A DNA stretch of 64,000 nt from Riptortus pedestris. Lineage: Eukaryota > Arthropoda > Insecta > Hemiptera > Alydidae. The notes beneath the pieces were generated by a model. That model searched no databases, was not told where the DNA came from, and saw only the letters and a program-made list of their open reading frames with translations. This document shows, in pieces, positions 33,768 to 44,699 of this stretch. Numbering within the stretch: position 1 is the first letter of the stretch; the number at the start of each line of letters is the position of its first letter. Location: NCBI GenBank assembly GCA_019009955.1, contig CM032233.1:96548501-96612500 (forward strand). Reading direction: 5' to 3'. The translations under genes and the position numbers were made by a program.

Positions 33768-33891
33768 TACCAGATTTCCCTCAAGGGAAATCAGCTATTG
33801 AGGTTGTACTCATGACGCGATTTTCGAAATTTTTTTTCAAATGTCCATCGATCCTACCCAGGAGATGACGAAAATGAGGTCCGTTCAAAAA

Positions 33892-33943
<52 letters not shown>

Positions 33944-34425
33944 CTGTTGCCGCTCTAGCGGTCGCAATTATTGTTTAATCGTTATCAAACTCAATGAAAG
34001 ATCAAGCTCGTTAACGGCTGAAATCGGACCAGGGGGTGGGTTTAGAGGGGGAGAACTTTGAAAATTCGAAATATCGAATTTAATATTCGAATATATTAAT
34101 TAGGATTTATAGTTAGAATAAATCGTCAATTTCTGACGATTGAGAATCGAAAAAGGGTATAGAATACATCGTATTTCAAATTAAATGTACCATAAATATT
34201 GTTATATACTTTTAGTCTCTATCTTGAATATTAACCGAAATATTGGCATTTTTCAGTTTTCAGCCTCCAGTAAACCCCCACTTTTGCTATTGTTACATGA
34301 ACAATACTCTGTTATATAATAAACCACATCATTCGAAGCTTAAATACCAAATATTGTTTTCAAGAGACATTTATTACATGAATCTGGAAATCTGCTTAGT
34401 TTACGCAGCCCCTGCGTGACGGACT
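33768..34425 (-). mobile_element. H1 element, short minus copy inserted in family B
   Basis: The 3' terminus (TACCAGATTTCCCTCAAGGG AAATC) follows a T-run, and the 5' terminus GCAGCCCCTGCGTGACGGAC is followed by TTTTTT. The TA tract is at 33897-33939. The centre carries an extra block of about 65 bp (about 34073-34137) containing CGTCAATTTCTGACG, also found in the copy at 37205. Comparison with 42880-42910 gives an empty site. Confidence 0.85.
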
Positions 34426-34743
34426 TTTTTGTATTTTCGCGTTCACAAACGGGGGGGGGTATTTTCGGGTATTTGCGGGGTTTTTACCTACGTTGTCAGC
34501 CACTTTGGGAGAATGGGTATTTTATTGTTGTAAATTTGTAATTTTACAATTCGATCACATTTAGTATTTGCTATATAAATGACGTGTATAGCCACCGTGG
34601 CCACATAAAATATTTTAAGTATATGCACGCATATAATTACTGCGATGAGTTGGAAATTTGAAAATTGTATTATTGTTGAAATTAATTACAAAATCAATTT
34701 TTTCAGTAATTTTGGATTTCCATTCCTCATATCATTATAATTA

Positions 34744-36171
34744 TGAACCATCTCCATTCCGTTGATGTTGATAGAGTTCTTAGCTCAAGTTACAGCCTAA
34801 TCTATAGAAGTATTTGTAGTTTTAACCATTCTCTCCCTGAAAATTATTTAACGCAACAAACATAAATAAAATAAAACTAGCCTGACAAATAAGAATTTCG
34901 TCTTGTGAATATTTAAAATTATCCTGTAGAAACATGACTCAAATTATAAAAACTGAAGAGGCATGTAAATGGTACCAGAAATATATATACCTACATTTGA
35001 ATCATTTAATATTGTATTGCCCCGCTTTTACATCGCATAGGATAAAATTCCTTGACAAATATATAGTGCCTCAAAGAGAATACCTATTATTGGTAAACAT
35101 TTTGGAATACAACAGTGAAAATAAAGTTAATGATGTTTTCTGTTTCTCATCAAAACTTTGCGAAGGTTAACAGTATAAAAGAAAGAATTTTATTATTTTT
35201 ATGGGGGTGCTTAAACAACAATAATCGGCACATTATTTATTATATGCAATTATACTTATTATTAGTATTCCGTTTGTCATAAATCTTAGAGAAGAAGTAT
35301 GCTCATTTGATATATCAGAAAACTGATCTTTATTTAGACATTAAAAAAGAATGAATTAATCTACATTTACAATAAATTATGATCTATTGAATTAAGTATT
35401 ATAATTATTTAGATTAATATGTATTGTTACGTTTTTGTATTACCAAAATCAGTAATAAACGTTTTTAATAAGAGTTCTTTTGGATTGCAAAATTAAATAC
35501 TCGCAAGTTTCACAGTTTTTATCACTGCAAAATTTATTTCACAATGCACAATAAACTTGGTGATTATTCTTAATTACTACTCACAGTATACACTGATAGC
35601 GTTACTGTTCTTCAATGAGTCACAGTCCAATAATTCACTGAAATTCACAGAAAGACGGCACTGCACTGTCCTTTGCTTCGCGGCACTTCACTGTCCTTTA
35701 CTTCGCGGCACTGCACTGTCTTAAACACGGCACTAAACTGTTACTTACAGTCACGGCACAACACTGTTCTTCTTATAAAAACTCTTTACCGCACTGCACT
35801 AAGTCGCACTGTAGCACTGATGTGACCATCAAGATCGCTGAGCATAAACTGCCTCGCTCCCGGCAGGCCCTCTTTATATAGGGGTAGCGGCATACATCAA
35901 AGGGGAATTGTCTAGTTCATTCGACGTCTGGCTGGAAGGTACTGGTCAGACCTAGAACATTCTATCGGTCTCTTTGATCTACGTCACACTCTCCAAATAC
36001 GCGACTCTCTCTCTCTCTGAAGGATTATTCATCTATTTAATTTTCGCAACAGTATATTGTATTACATGTCAATGTATATGCTATTCATTTGTAATTTAGA
36101 AATTATTATGTAATATGGCCAGGCTCTTGGCAACATGTTTGTAAACATAAGCCAATAAAATATCTATCTAT
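34744..36171 (+). pseudogene. 5'-truncated LINE inside family B, split by a solo LTR
   Basis: A plus-strand frame (34934-35170) contains HLNHLILYCPAFTSHRIKFL, an H...C pattern typical of the C-terminus of LINE ORF2. The 3' UTR continues across the LTR to ATAAGCCAATAAAATATC and ends TATCTATCTATC. Target duplications flank it: CATTCCTCATATCATTATAA (from 34721) and CATTTCTCATATTCATATAA (from 36172). About 800 bp remain without the LTR. Confidence 0.8.
35425..36051 (-). mobile_element. Solo LTR, 627 bp, TSD GTAT
   Basis: It begins TGTTACG and ends CGCAACA on the plus strand, with GTAT at 35421-35424 and again at 36052-36055. The minus strand is the likely sense: CCTATATAAAGAGGG gives a TATA box and GTGAAATAAATTTTGC a polyadenylation signal. 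A GGCACTGCACTGTC motif recurs several times. No internal region or second LTR remains. The 4-bp duplication suits a Gypsy-type element, which is an inference. Confidence 0.85.
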
Positions 36172-36480
36172 CATTTCTCATATTCATATAATTACATTTT
36201 CACAATGGGTGAATAAAATAATGCGGATGTTGAAAATGTTTGAATATATAACTTATAAGAGTTGACAAGCATTTGAGCTCATATTGCTCTAGAAACCTAT
36301 TGCAAGTAATCAAATAAATATCTTTTCTAATCACACATCATTTTAAAAATGACTTAATATGAAGCAAAATCATTTTTGACTAAATAGATAGTCTCAGAAA
36401 TATTACAAAGAAATATGGAGTGAAGTAAAACATATTTTCAGAAACAAGTTGGTTCCTTGAAGAATAGGGTTTCCTTGACC

Positions 36481-37204
36481 ACCCCCCTCCATTTGAAAAT
36501 GAAAGAAAAGCAAACTATCTAATAATCATTAGATTTATTTGGATGTTCTGTTAACATTGGTTATGGTCAATGGTGTCGAAAATTTCGAGTCATAACAATC
36601 AACTATTGCCAACCCCTATGGGTATTCCAGGTGTGTGGGTGATCCCTGAACCATGTTGGTCTGGCCGTGGCCTGCTTTCTCTAAGTAATCATTCGTACAA
36701 TAAGAACGGCACACTATTATTGTTGTGTTTATCACTCGGCTACAATCTGTGGGAGATTGATAACCTCTGTTTACGCTTATTACTTGTCATTAGGGGGCAG
36801 AATTACCCTTAGGAGTCTGTGAAACTCGAACAATTACAACCGTCAAGGCATCGGACTGAAAAATTTCTCGAATTTCAATTTACATGTAAATTGTCGGGCT
36901 GAGGGAGGAGTTAATGAAGGCTAATGGTAATTCGTTTTAGGGGGGCGGTGATGAGGGATAGGGAAGTAGCACTTCCAATCTCGGCCAACAGCCAGATGCT
37001 CCGCTGTCTGCTTTTATAATCATACTCCCAAGGATTAATACCTCATATCATGCAATTAGGTCCTCATTTTATACACTCCCATCATTTACGTAATTATATG
37101 ATCCCAATGTCTGAGCCTTGCGAAGGGCATGGCTTTTTAAAAGACTCCTAACGGGAAACTCATTGATATTGTGACAAAACCCAAGGTAGCATTAAAACAA
37201 ACAA
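36481..37204. other. No gene recognised
   Basis: A perfect 18-bp palindrome CAATTTACATGTAAATTG lies near 36877. The 80-residue frame 36570-36812 has no recognisable domain. Confidence 0.45.
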
Positions 37205-37895
37205 GTCCGTCACGCAGGGGCTGCGTAAACTAAGCAGATTTCACACGCGAAGGTTTACAATAGATAAATATACATACAGGTAACGCTACCGTGAATACTC
37301 AATAAATTTACAATACAAGTTAATAATCTCTACAACGGCTGAATTGAAAACAAACAGGCCAGCCAGCCTCGTAGCGCTGCATAGATAGACCGGAAAGACA
37401 AACAATTAATGAAATAAATCTGAATCTGACATATTAATTTTATTGAAAACAAATTACTAAAGCTAGTGCTGTAATTTGTAATGAATCAGAATCAGTTTTA
37501 TCTCAATCACTCAAATTTTACTAATCCAAAAACAAAAGAAGGGGGGGGGGGTAACAGAACGTATTTGCATATCTCTCACAAAGTAAAGAAAACAATATTT
37601 GGTATTTAGGTATCAAATAATGTGGTTTATTATATAACAGAGTATTGTTCATGTAACACAAGTAGAAGTGGGGGTTTCTGAAGGCTGAAAACTGAAAAAT
37701 GCCAATATCTGGGTTAATATTCAAGATAGAGAATAAATGTATATAACAATATTTATGAAAAATTTGCAATAAGATGTATTCTATACCCTTTTTCGATCCG
37801 ACTTATAGTAACGGAGATATCTCGAATTTTCAAAATTCTCAATCGTCAGAAATTGACGATTTATTCTAACTATAAATCCTAATTAATATATTCTT
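37205..37895 (+). mobile_element. H1 element, L-type, broken at the Merlin junction
   Basis: The 5' terminus GTCCGTCACGCAGGGGCTGC leads into the L block (ATATACATACAGGTAACGC, GAAAGACAAACAATTAATG, TATTAATTTTATTG), then a G-run (37540-37551) and the common body. After GAATTTTCAAAATTC it carries the same extra block as the 34.1 kb copy (CGTCAGAAATTGACG, CTATAAATCCTAATTAATAT), then stops. The 3' half is missing. Confidence 0.8.
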
Positions 37896-37899
37896 TCAT

Positions 37900-38680
37900 T
37901 CGTGGTCTACAATTAATTGTAAGGCACATTTTTCAATTAAGTGAACACATAAGGAATGAATATGATGCTTTTAAGTTCTTACAGAGTAAGAAGAGTCCAA
38001 CACCAAATTATTTGATAAAGTGCATCCGTTAAAGCAAGGGTAAATGAAAAAAGATCGTCCAATTTGTACTGCTATAAGAAGGGATGCAGGAAAGAGGTGG
38101 GTCTTTTGTGAAGAAAATGGCTAAGGAGATGTCATCTGCCCTTGAACAAGGTAATTCTGTTAATTTATGCCTGGTCTCAGGATTATGCAACCATGAAATT
38201 ATGTCTCAAGGAAATTGAAATGGGCAAAGAAGCTGAGGTAGTTGAACGGAAGCACAAACTGAGAGAAATATGTGCAAATGATATATTAACAAAACCCATA
38301 ATTTTTAGAGGAGAAGTTTGTTGTGTGGAAAACGACGTGTCCAAAAGGATTTGCTTCTTAAAAAGGAAATATAATATACCCGCTGCAATGGGTGTTGGAA
38401 TGCAGACAAACTAGGGAGTACCTCCTATATGCTGTCCCATGCACAACAGCTGAAATGCTGACTTCTTGCTCCAATAAGACCTGTGACAACAATATATTCT
38501 GACTGCTGGAAAGCCTATAAGGGAATATAGAAAATCGAAGGTATCAGGTATAAACATTACGTTGTTAACAATTCAAAAAAACTTGGTTGTCTTAAAAACA
38601 AGTGCTGGTATACCCAGAGGCTGGAATCACTTTGGGTTTCAGTCAAAGCAAGAAATAAAAATTAATGTAGAATGAACAGA
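37900..38680 (+). pseudogene. Merlin (IS1016/ISXO2-like) transposase relic
   Basis: Three frames together give the order expected of Merlin transposases. A cysteine-containing N-terminal piece (YKKGCRKE) comes first, then VILLIYAWSQDYATMKLCLK. VENDVSKRI follows, with the first catalytic aspartate where Merlin has VEIDES. Then come IYSDCWKAYKGI with the second aspartate, VVNNSK, and TQRLESLWVSVKARNK with the glutamate. The DDE residues survive, but stops and frameshifts kill the gene. No Merlin TIR or 8-bp duplication was identified. Confidence 0.75.
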
Positions 38681-39959
38681 AGTAAGTTAGATTCTTATTT
38701 ATTTGAAAGAGCAGGTCCGATGATTGTTTATTTAGTATGATATAGAAAACATTGCTGTTTTTTGTCAACAGATTTAATTCAAATTATGTTTTGTGCTGCG
38801 GTTATTTATGGATAAATATACAGATATTTTGTTACGAGTATTTTATTTATTTGCATAAATAAGATAAATAATAATTTATTGGCATAGATACATAACGTTG
38901 CCATGAGGTCTGGCCATTTGTTGTTAATTTTTTAGTCGTAAAGTCTACCATAACACTTAACTTGAGGAGAAAATTAAGATAAGCTTTTAATAAAAGTATA
39001 TACAATAATTTTATGAAAGTATAAGACGTTAACAGGAAGAAAAAACGGGCATAAATTATATTAAATGCTAATAATAAATTAATTTTCAAAAAGCAATACA
39101 TTATTTAACTTTTCAATGCTATTTAAAATTTATTCTAAGAAAATTATTATAAAATAAAAAGTTCATCTTTGTTTCCAACAAAATGAGCTTGTAGATATTG
39201 TGAGTTTGAAGAATACACAATAGATCAGTGTAGAATTCCGACTTTTTTGTTATAAATATATCTTCTGCCCACCTGCTATCTGGCTTGATGATCTGAGGTA
39301 TGTTTTTGTGAAATATTTTTAGTCAATCAGTAACAGAATAATAATTATAAAACTTAAACAAGTGTTAATGAAACAGGTACTCTTATTTTATTATATACGA
39401 TTTTGCGTATTTATATTACCATATATTTGTCCTCTACTTATGTTTTATTATTCCATTTCCATACAACACATGAACTGATTATTATACAGCTAACATGCCA
39501 ACGATTATAACAGCTAAAAGTGCCAAAGATAAATTTTTACTCGTTCTATAAAGTCGAAAATTTTGTTCAGGCAGCCATCTGATATTAAAATAATTTCACA
39601 ATATAAGTTATTGTTGCCGCGCTGATTTGTTCTACCTGCAATGGTAGAAAAGGGTAAATAATTGGGCAGGCATGGAGGAAGGATAAAATGATAATATCAT
39701 AAATAACATTTATCTAAAAAGTTATCTGCAGACGTTTTCCGAAATAACAAATTTGTATAGAACTATTTTTATTTATCATAAAATTTATAAATTCTTTGAC
39801 ATTTTTTTACTCGATGTATTGGAACCGAGATGTCATATATTACTATCACACGAAATCATATTAAATGAAGTGCATCAAAATTTGTTGTATTAATATGATA
39901 ATAAGCTTGTGTTAGCTTAACTGGTACCGCTTTGGCAAAGAACACCACATAACAGAGAA
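38681..39959. other. No gene recognised
   Basis: AT-rich. An 84-residue minus-strand frame (38847-39101) is hydrophobic but without recognisable family features. A faint H1-like stretch lies near 39730-39850 (GACGTTTTCCG, GTATAGAACTATTT). Confidence 0.4.
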
Positions 39960-40457
39960 GTCCGTCACGCAGGGGCTGCGTTAACTAAGCAGATTTTCCA
40001 CGTGCGTCACGTTTTTGCATTTATCTCAAAAGTTAAAAGTTCAATGAGAACAATATTGGGTATTTAAGCTTCAAATAAAATGGTTCATAACATAATGGAA
40101 TATTGCTAATATGAGATGAGTAGGAGTGGGGCTTTACTGAAGATCGAAAACTAAAAAATGCAAATATCTCAGTTAATAATCAAGATAATGAAACAATGCA
40201 CATAACAATATTTATAGAACATTAAATTTGCAATAAGAATGGTTCTATACATCTTTTCAATCCGACGCATAATAACGGAGATATTAAGAATTTTCAAAAT
40301 TCTCCCCCTCTAACCCCCCCCCCCCTTCCCCTTGTACGATTTCAGCCGTTAACGAACTTGTATTCGTTTGTTGTATTGTACTTGTTTTGTATAAAGCAAT
40401 TATATATCAAGTTTGGTAAAGAAAAGACAAAAATTGCGGCCGCAGACAAATATATAT

Positions 40458-40495
<38 letters not shown>

Positions 40496-40599
40496 TTTTG
40501 AACAGACATCATTTTCGTCATCTCCTGGGTAGCATAAATGGACAATTCAAGAAAATTTCGAAAATGGCGTCATGAGTTCCCGTTGGGGAAATCTGCTAA
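39960..40599 (+). mobile_element. H1 element, M-type, full length
   Basis: The 5' terminus GTCCGTCACGCAGGGGCTGC, then TAAGCAGATTTTCCACGTGC and the M-specific TTTTGCATTTATCTCAAAAG. The body has ATGCAAATATCTCAGTTAAT and CCGACGCATAATAACGGAGA, a C-run (40315-40325), a TA tract (40451-40491) and TTTTCGTCATCTCCTGGGTA. The 3' end is TTCCCGTTGGGGAAATCTGC followed by TAA. Complete, 640 bp. Confidence 0.85.
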
Positions 40600-41085
40600 A
40601 AGGATGGACGAAACCCTACAAAAATATATCCTCCACAATATTGCTTCGTCGGGAAGAATTGGAACTTGGATTCTTATTCAACGCAGTTGGACTCTTTTTG
40701 GGGTAGAGAGTAGAGGCAAAAAAACTCTGACGTTCCCTGATATAGGCATATTTTCTTTACTGTCACGAGAAAATATGGAAAATCGATTTTCATTCCACTG
40801 AGGAATTCTGCCAGTTGATTATATTTTCTGTCAAGCACAGTATTAAACGCTACAAATATTTTTTGTCTACGTTAAATAATGAGAAAATGAATGTGGAATA
40901 TAGGTTCCTTCCAAAACTTCCGCCCCGTAAATTACTAAAACTCGGTAAAAGTAAAATGACAATAGTTTCCCAAAAGTGAGCATTAGTGATTATTACTGAT
41001 TTCACAAATATTATATAACATTTTAACTGAAAATTAAAAATGGAATAAAAATAATATATATAAATACCACACCGTTAGTTAAAAA
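40600..41085. other. No gene recognised
   Basis: Unassigned. An 87-residue frame (40538-40801) starts inside H1 and has no recognisable domain. Confidence 0.4.
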
Positions 41086-42232
41086 GGCCATCACGCAAGG
41101 GATGCTTAAACTTAGATTTCCCACGTCTTGGCATAATACACTTGTGATCTTATCTCATCACATATTCTCTATTTCTATGTAAAAAACAATTTGTAGAAGG
41201 AGCGGGGGAGGGGGGGTACCAAAGGCTGAAAACAAGTACGAATAACTCGCTTAATAGAGGAGTTACAAATAAATGCATAGAACAACAGTCGAAGAAAATT
41301 AACAGTTTAACAAGATTGATTCTACAGCATTTCACGAAGCGACTCATTATAACCGAGGTTTCTTAATTTTTGAATCCCCGTCTCTTAACCCCCACTATTC
41401 TAGATCCGATTCAGATAATAACAAATGCGATCTTTAGTACTGTCCGAAACTTATAAATATTGAGTATGGTAGATCAAATAAACATTTACGAGTTAAGGAC
41501 GTAAAATCTTAAATGATGAAGTCATCACACTTCGTATTTGCACGTATCTCATAAGTTCAATGAAAATAATATTTAGTATTTACATTCTATGATGCTTATT
41601 CTTAATATGAAATGAGCAGGAATGGGGGTTTACGGAAGGCTGAAAACTACAAAATGCAAATATCTCGGTTAATATTCATGATAGGGAGAATATGTATATG
41701 GCAACATTTTTAGGCAACTAAATTTTTAATAGAATTGGTTCTGTGCCATTTTTCGATCCGCCTTATAATAACGAAGATGTTTTGAATTTTTGGGCCCCCT
41801 CCCCTCTAACTCCCCATACATAATAGTACTTTTATGGTTAAGGTCAAGCTAAAAACTATTATTTTTTTCTACTTAACTGGACCTCTGCCGTAAAAGTACT
41901 TGATGGGTTTTAAAGATTTAAAGTCACGCGTTTTGTTACATAAAATATTCTGAATTTTGGTAAGCATAGCCCATTGTAAATGGGTTAGCATAGCCCATTG
42001 TAAATGGGTAAGCATAGCCCATTGTAAATGGGTAAGCATAGCCCATTGTAAATGGGTAAGCATAGCCCATTGTAAATGGGTTAGCATAGCCCTTCAGTAA
42101 GCCACCCCCCACTCCTTCTATTAATTGTTTTTTTACTTAGAAATAGAGAATATGTGGTGAAATAAGATCAGTAGTGTGTTATAGTGGGTTAAGTTAAGTT
42201 AGTTAAGTGGGAAATCTTCTTAGTTTACGCAT
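41086..42232. mobile_element. H1 T-type inverted pair
   Basis: The plus-oriented T-type end (GGCCATCACGCAAGGGATGC, CTTAGATTTCCCACG, GTGATCTTATCTCATC, CATATTCTCTATTTCTATG) faces a minus-oriented T-type end (CAGTAAGCCACCCCCCACTC, GAAATAGAGAATATGTGGTG, GTGGGAAATCTTCTTAGTTT). Between them are H1 body blocks (ATGCAAATATCTCGGTTAAT near 41656) and the 24-bp tandem repeat. No 3' hairpin is seen, as in the pair at 23650-24300. Confidence 0.65.
41958..42095. repeat. 24-bp tandem repeat with a palindrome per unit
   Basis: Five and a half units of AGCATAGCCCATTGTAAATG plus GGTA/GGTT, almost identical. Each unit contains CCCATT-GTA-AATGGG, a 6-bp stem with a 3-nt loop. The unit length is a multiple of three, so the minus strand reads as a MLTHLQWA peptide repeat (41869-42087); nothing shows that it is expressed. 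Confidence 0.9.
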
Positions 42233-42690
42233 ATAATTTTCCATAATATCTGTATTCTTATGAACAACATGGTATTTATTTTTAATGTAATTTATATCAT
42301 ACGTTTTTTATTTGTAAACGAATTTTTAGTTTTCCGATAAAATGTTTTATAATACATTATTTATGTACTAATTAATAATCACTATACTCATTTTGAGACT
42401 ATTGGCATTTTGCTTTTGGTATATATTGCCATAATTTCTTTCTGTTGACACTTCACCACTTCTTGAACTCTGGAAATTTTGTAGAAGAGGTGTTTTCTAT
42501 TTGGGAGGTTCCTTGAATAACCAATTATAAAATATTTTAGTGAACGGGATTATAATCACATTAATGGAGTGCTGCTCCACACGTTTCTTGAAAATTTGTG
42601 TGGGATGTTCTATTAAATATCTTCCCAGTTAAGCTACATTATATGAACCCTAAACCAAACAAGGAAAGTAGGAGAATATCTTTAAAATCA
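42233..42690. other. No gene recognised
   Basis: Nothing identifiable in this AT-rich stretch. Confidence 0.4.
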
Positions 42691-43033
42691 CCCACATAAA
42701 ATATATGAAGTATATGCATGCATATAATTTACTGTGATCAGAGCAAATTTGAAAAATATATAACGTTTTAAAAATATTCACTTAAAAATATAAAAACCGA
42801 TTATATCAATTAATAGTTCCAACGAACAAAAAATAGTTCTGCAACACGGATGAACTACTCTACCCTCACACAAAGTTTCAGAATATTTTGAATTTACGGG
42901 TTCCCTAACATTCGATGTCAGTCAATTTGGGGGTGGGGGTATTTTATTTTCGTAAATTTATAATTTTACAGTTCGAGTACATTTAGCATTTGCTGTATCG
43001 TTGACGTGTATTTTCACCGTGATCCCATAATAT

Positions 43034-43462
43034 TTTTACGTTTTATTACAAAATAAGTAATAAACATAGTTTATTAGAGTTCTTTTGGATTGCAAAATTA
43101 AACACACACAAGCTTCAGAGTTTTTCTCACTGCACAATTTATTTACAATACACTACACACTTGGTTAATTTTTTCTTAATTACTACTCACAGTATGCACT
43201 GATAGCTTCACTGTTCTTCAGATTACACAGTCCAATAATTCACTCACGATCACTGAAGTTCACAAAAACACGGCACTGCACTGTCCTTTACTTCGCGAAG
43301 TTAACGGCACTGCACTGTCTTAAACACGTCACTATACTGTTACTTACAGAGTCACGGCGCAACGCTGTTCTTCACATAAAAACACTTTACCGCACTGCAA
43401 CTAAGTCGCACTGTAGCACTTATGAGCACTTGAAGACAGCTGAGAATAAACTAACTGTCTTT
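43034..43462 (-). mobile_element. Truncated LTR of the same family
   Basis: Matches the solo LTR at 35425 from its TTTTACG start (TGTTACG mutated) through GGATTGCAAAATTAAACACA, CGGCACTGCACTGTC, CACGGCGCAAC and GCACTGTAGCACTTATGAGC. It breaks after CTGAGAATAAAC, losing the last 190 bp or so. It is joined directly to a poly-T run. Confidence 0.75.
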
Positions 43463-43676
43463 ATTTTTTAATTTTTTTTTTTATCTGAGATCCAGTGAGA
43501 ATTAGATGACGGATGGGGGACAGAGTGACCTGCCGTGGTTGTCCCGACAGTTCCCCTTCTACTGAACACTCTGAGTTCTATTTTAAGGGGGTGTTGTGAG
43601 TTGATATGGGGGTAAATAGAACTGGGGTTGTAGGTTACCCGGATACTGGAAGTACCGAGAGGGTTGTGATTAACTA
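43463..43676 (-). mobile_element. Non-LTR retroposon 3' end with poly-A tail
   Basis: On the minus strand the sequence ends CACTGGATCTCAGATAAAAA, followed by an A-rich tail (T-run at 43463-43484). The body is C/A-rich (CAACCCCAGTTCTATTTACC) and non-coding in the reading checked. It looks like the 3' UTR of a 5'-truncated LINE. It lies between the broken LTR and resumed family B. Confidence 0.5.
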
Positions 43677-44159
43677 TATGCATGCATATAATTAATTACT
43701 GTAATGAGCTACAAATTTGAAAATGGGATTATAGTCGAAATGATTTAGAAAATGAATTTTGGCTGTAATTATTGGTTTCTATAACACATAATTACATTTT
43801 CTCATTGGTTGAATGGGCCAAAGAAATAATTTGAATGTTGAAAATGTTGAAATATTGAAATCCTAAATGTTGACGAGCATTAGAATTCATTTGGCACCAG
43901 AAACTTACTACATACAATCAAATAAATTCCTTTTCTAATCACATCATTCAAAAAATGACAATACGAAACAAAACAATTTTTGGTCTAAATAGATGGTCTC
44001 AGAAACATTTAAAAAAAAAAATTAAATAAAGTGAAACATATTTTCAGCTACAACAATTATTCAAACAATATTGCAAATTCACAGATTAAGAATGCTCAAA
44101 ATATATAAATGTTACCCTGATTAATAATGTTATAGAGATATTTCCATTCTATGTCTCTA

Positions 44160-44310
44160 TGAGCAGATTTCCGCCGAAGGCTATCAGCTATCCAGGTTGT
44201 GCTCATGATGGGATGTTTGAAAAATGTATTCGAAAGTCCATCAACCCCAGGAGAATCAGGAGTGATTAAAATTATATATATATAAAATTGAACCGTTTGT
44301 CTGTACATTT
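44160..44310 (-). mobile_element. H1 3' fragment
   Basis: Worn hairpin GCAGATTTCCGCCGAAGGC, then CAGCTATCCAGGTTGTGCTC, AAAGTCCATCAACCC and AGGAGAATCAGG. A short TA tract (44272-44284) is followed by TTGTCTGTACATT. Truncated there. Confidence 0.65.
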
Positions 44311-44339
44311 CTTTATTTTTCTTAATTTCACGATACTCC

Positions 44340-44695
44340 TATGGTTCACTTGGAATTGAAATGATATCAACAATTTTGTGTCTGTTCGTTTGTTTGTTAC
44401 CCTTTCACGTCTAAACAGCTGAACAAAATTTTATGAAACGCAGTATGTGTATTACTACTAACCCTACTTAGACTTTAGGCTATATTAATATTCTCAGAAA
44501 CGAACAGGAGTGCGGGTTATAAGGGAGGTCTGAAATGATAAATCGCGATATTTCGCAACCTATAGGTTTTTCGGTAAATCTGCATATAATGAAAGTTGGT
44601 TATTTTGTTATTTGAAGTAACTTTTATTACATGCTCTTTTGCCGAATAACGAGGTATAAATGAGGTATACACTAAAAACTATAGAAAGCGCGGTT
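44340..44695 (+). mobile_element. Helitron-related module (family F), copy 2
   Basis: Contains GTTTGTTACCCTTTCACGTC, TAAACAGCTGAACAAAATTT and GCAGTATGTGTATTACTACT, wording common to insect Helitron-type repeats. The 290-bp module follows (AGGAGTGCGGGTTATAAGGG, TTTTTCGGTAAATCTGC, GAAGTAACTTTTATTACATG). It runs into the H1 copy on the right. Confidence 0.65.
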
Positions 44696-44699
44696 TTAA

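Larger units (their letters stand above)
34435..36480. repeat. Interspersed repeat family B, copy 1 (interrupted)
   Basis: Segments 34435-34743 and 36172-36480 match 42895-43033 plus 43670-44080 in order. Shared blocks include GGGTATTTTATT.T.GTAAAT, TTGACGTGTA-like, TATATGCACGCATATAATTA, CTGCGATGAG, GTTGAAAATGTTTGAA, CAAGCATT, AATCACA.CATT and AGATAGTCTCAGAAA. This copy is split by a LINE that itself carries a solo LTR. No coding potential. Family unidentified. Confidence 0.75.
42691..44080. repeat. Family B copy 2, with foldback arm and LTR insertion
   Basis: The order is a B piece with TATATGCATGCATATA (42711-42726), the right arm of the foldback seen at 33530-33761 (42760-42892), then B again (42895-43033). 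An LTR/poly-A insertion (43034-43676) comes next, then B resumes at the same TATATGCATGCATATA (43675-43690) and runs to 44080. The uninterrupted junction between foldback arm and B at 42892 is the empty site for the H1 element at 33768. Confidence 0.7.

Noticed and set aside
41869..42087. MLTHLQWA octapeptide repeat as a possible protein
   Set aside because: It follows from a 24-bp DNA repeat, is very short, and has no promoter or conserved flank. It is kept as a DNA repeat.
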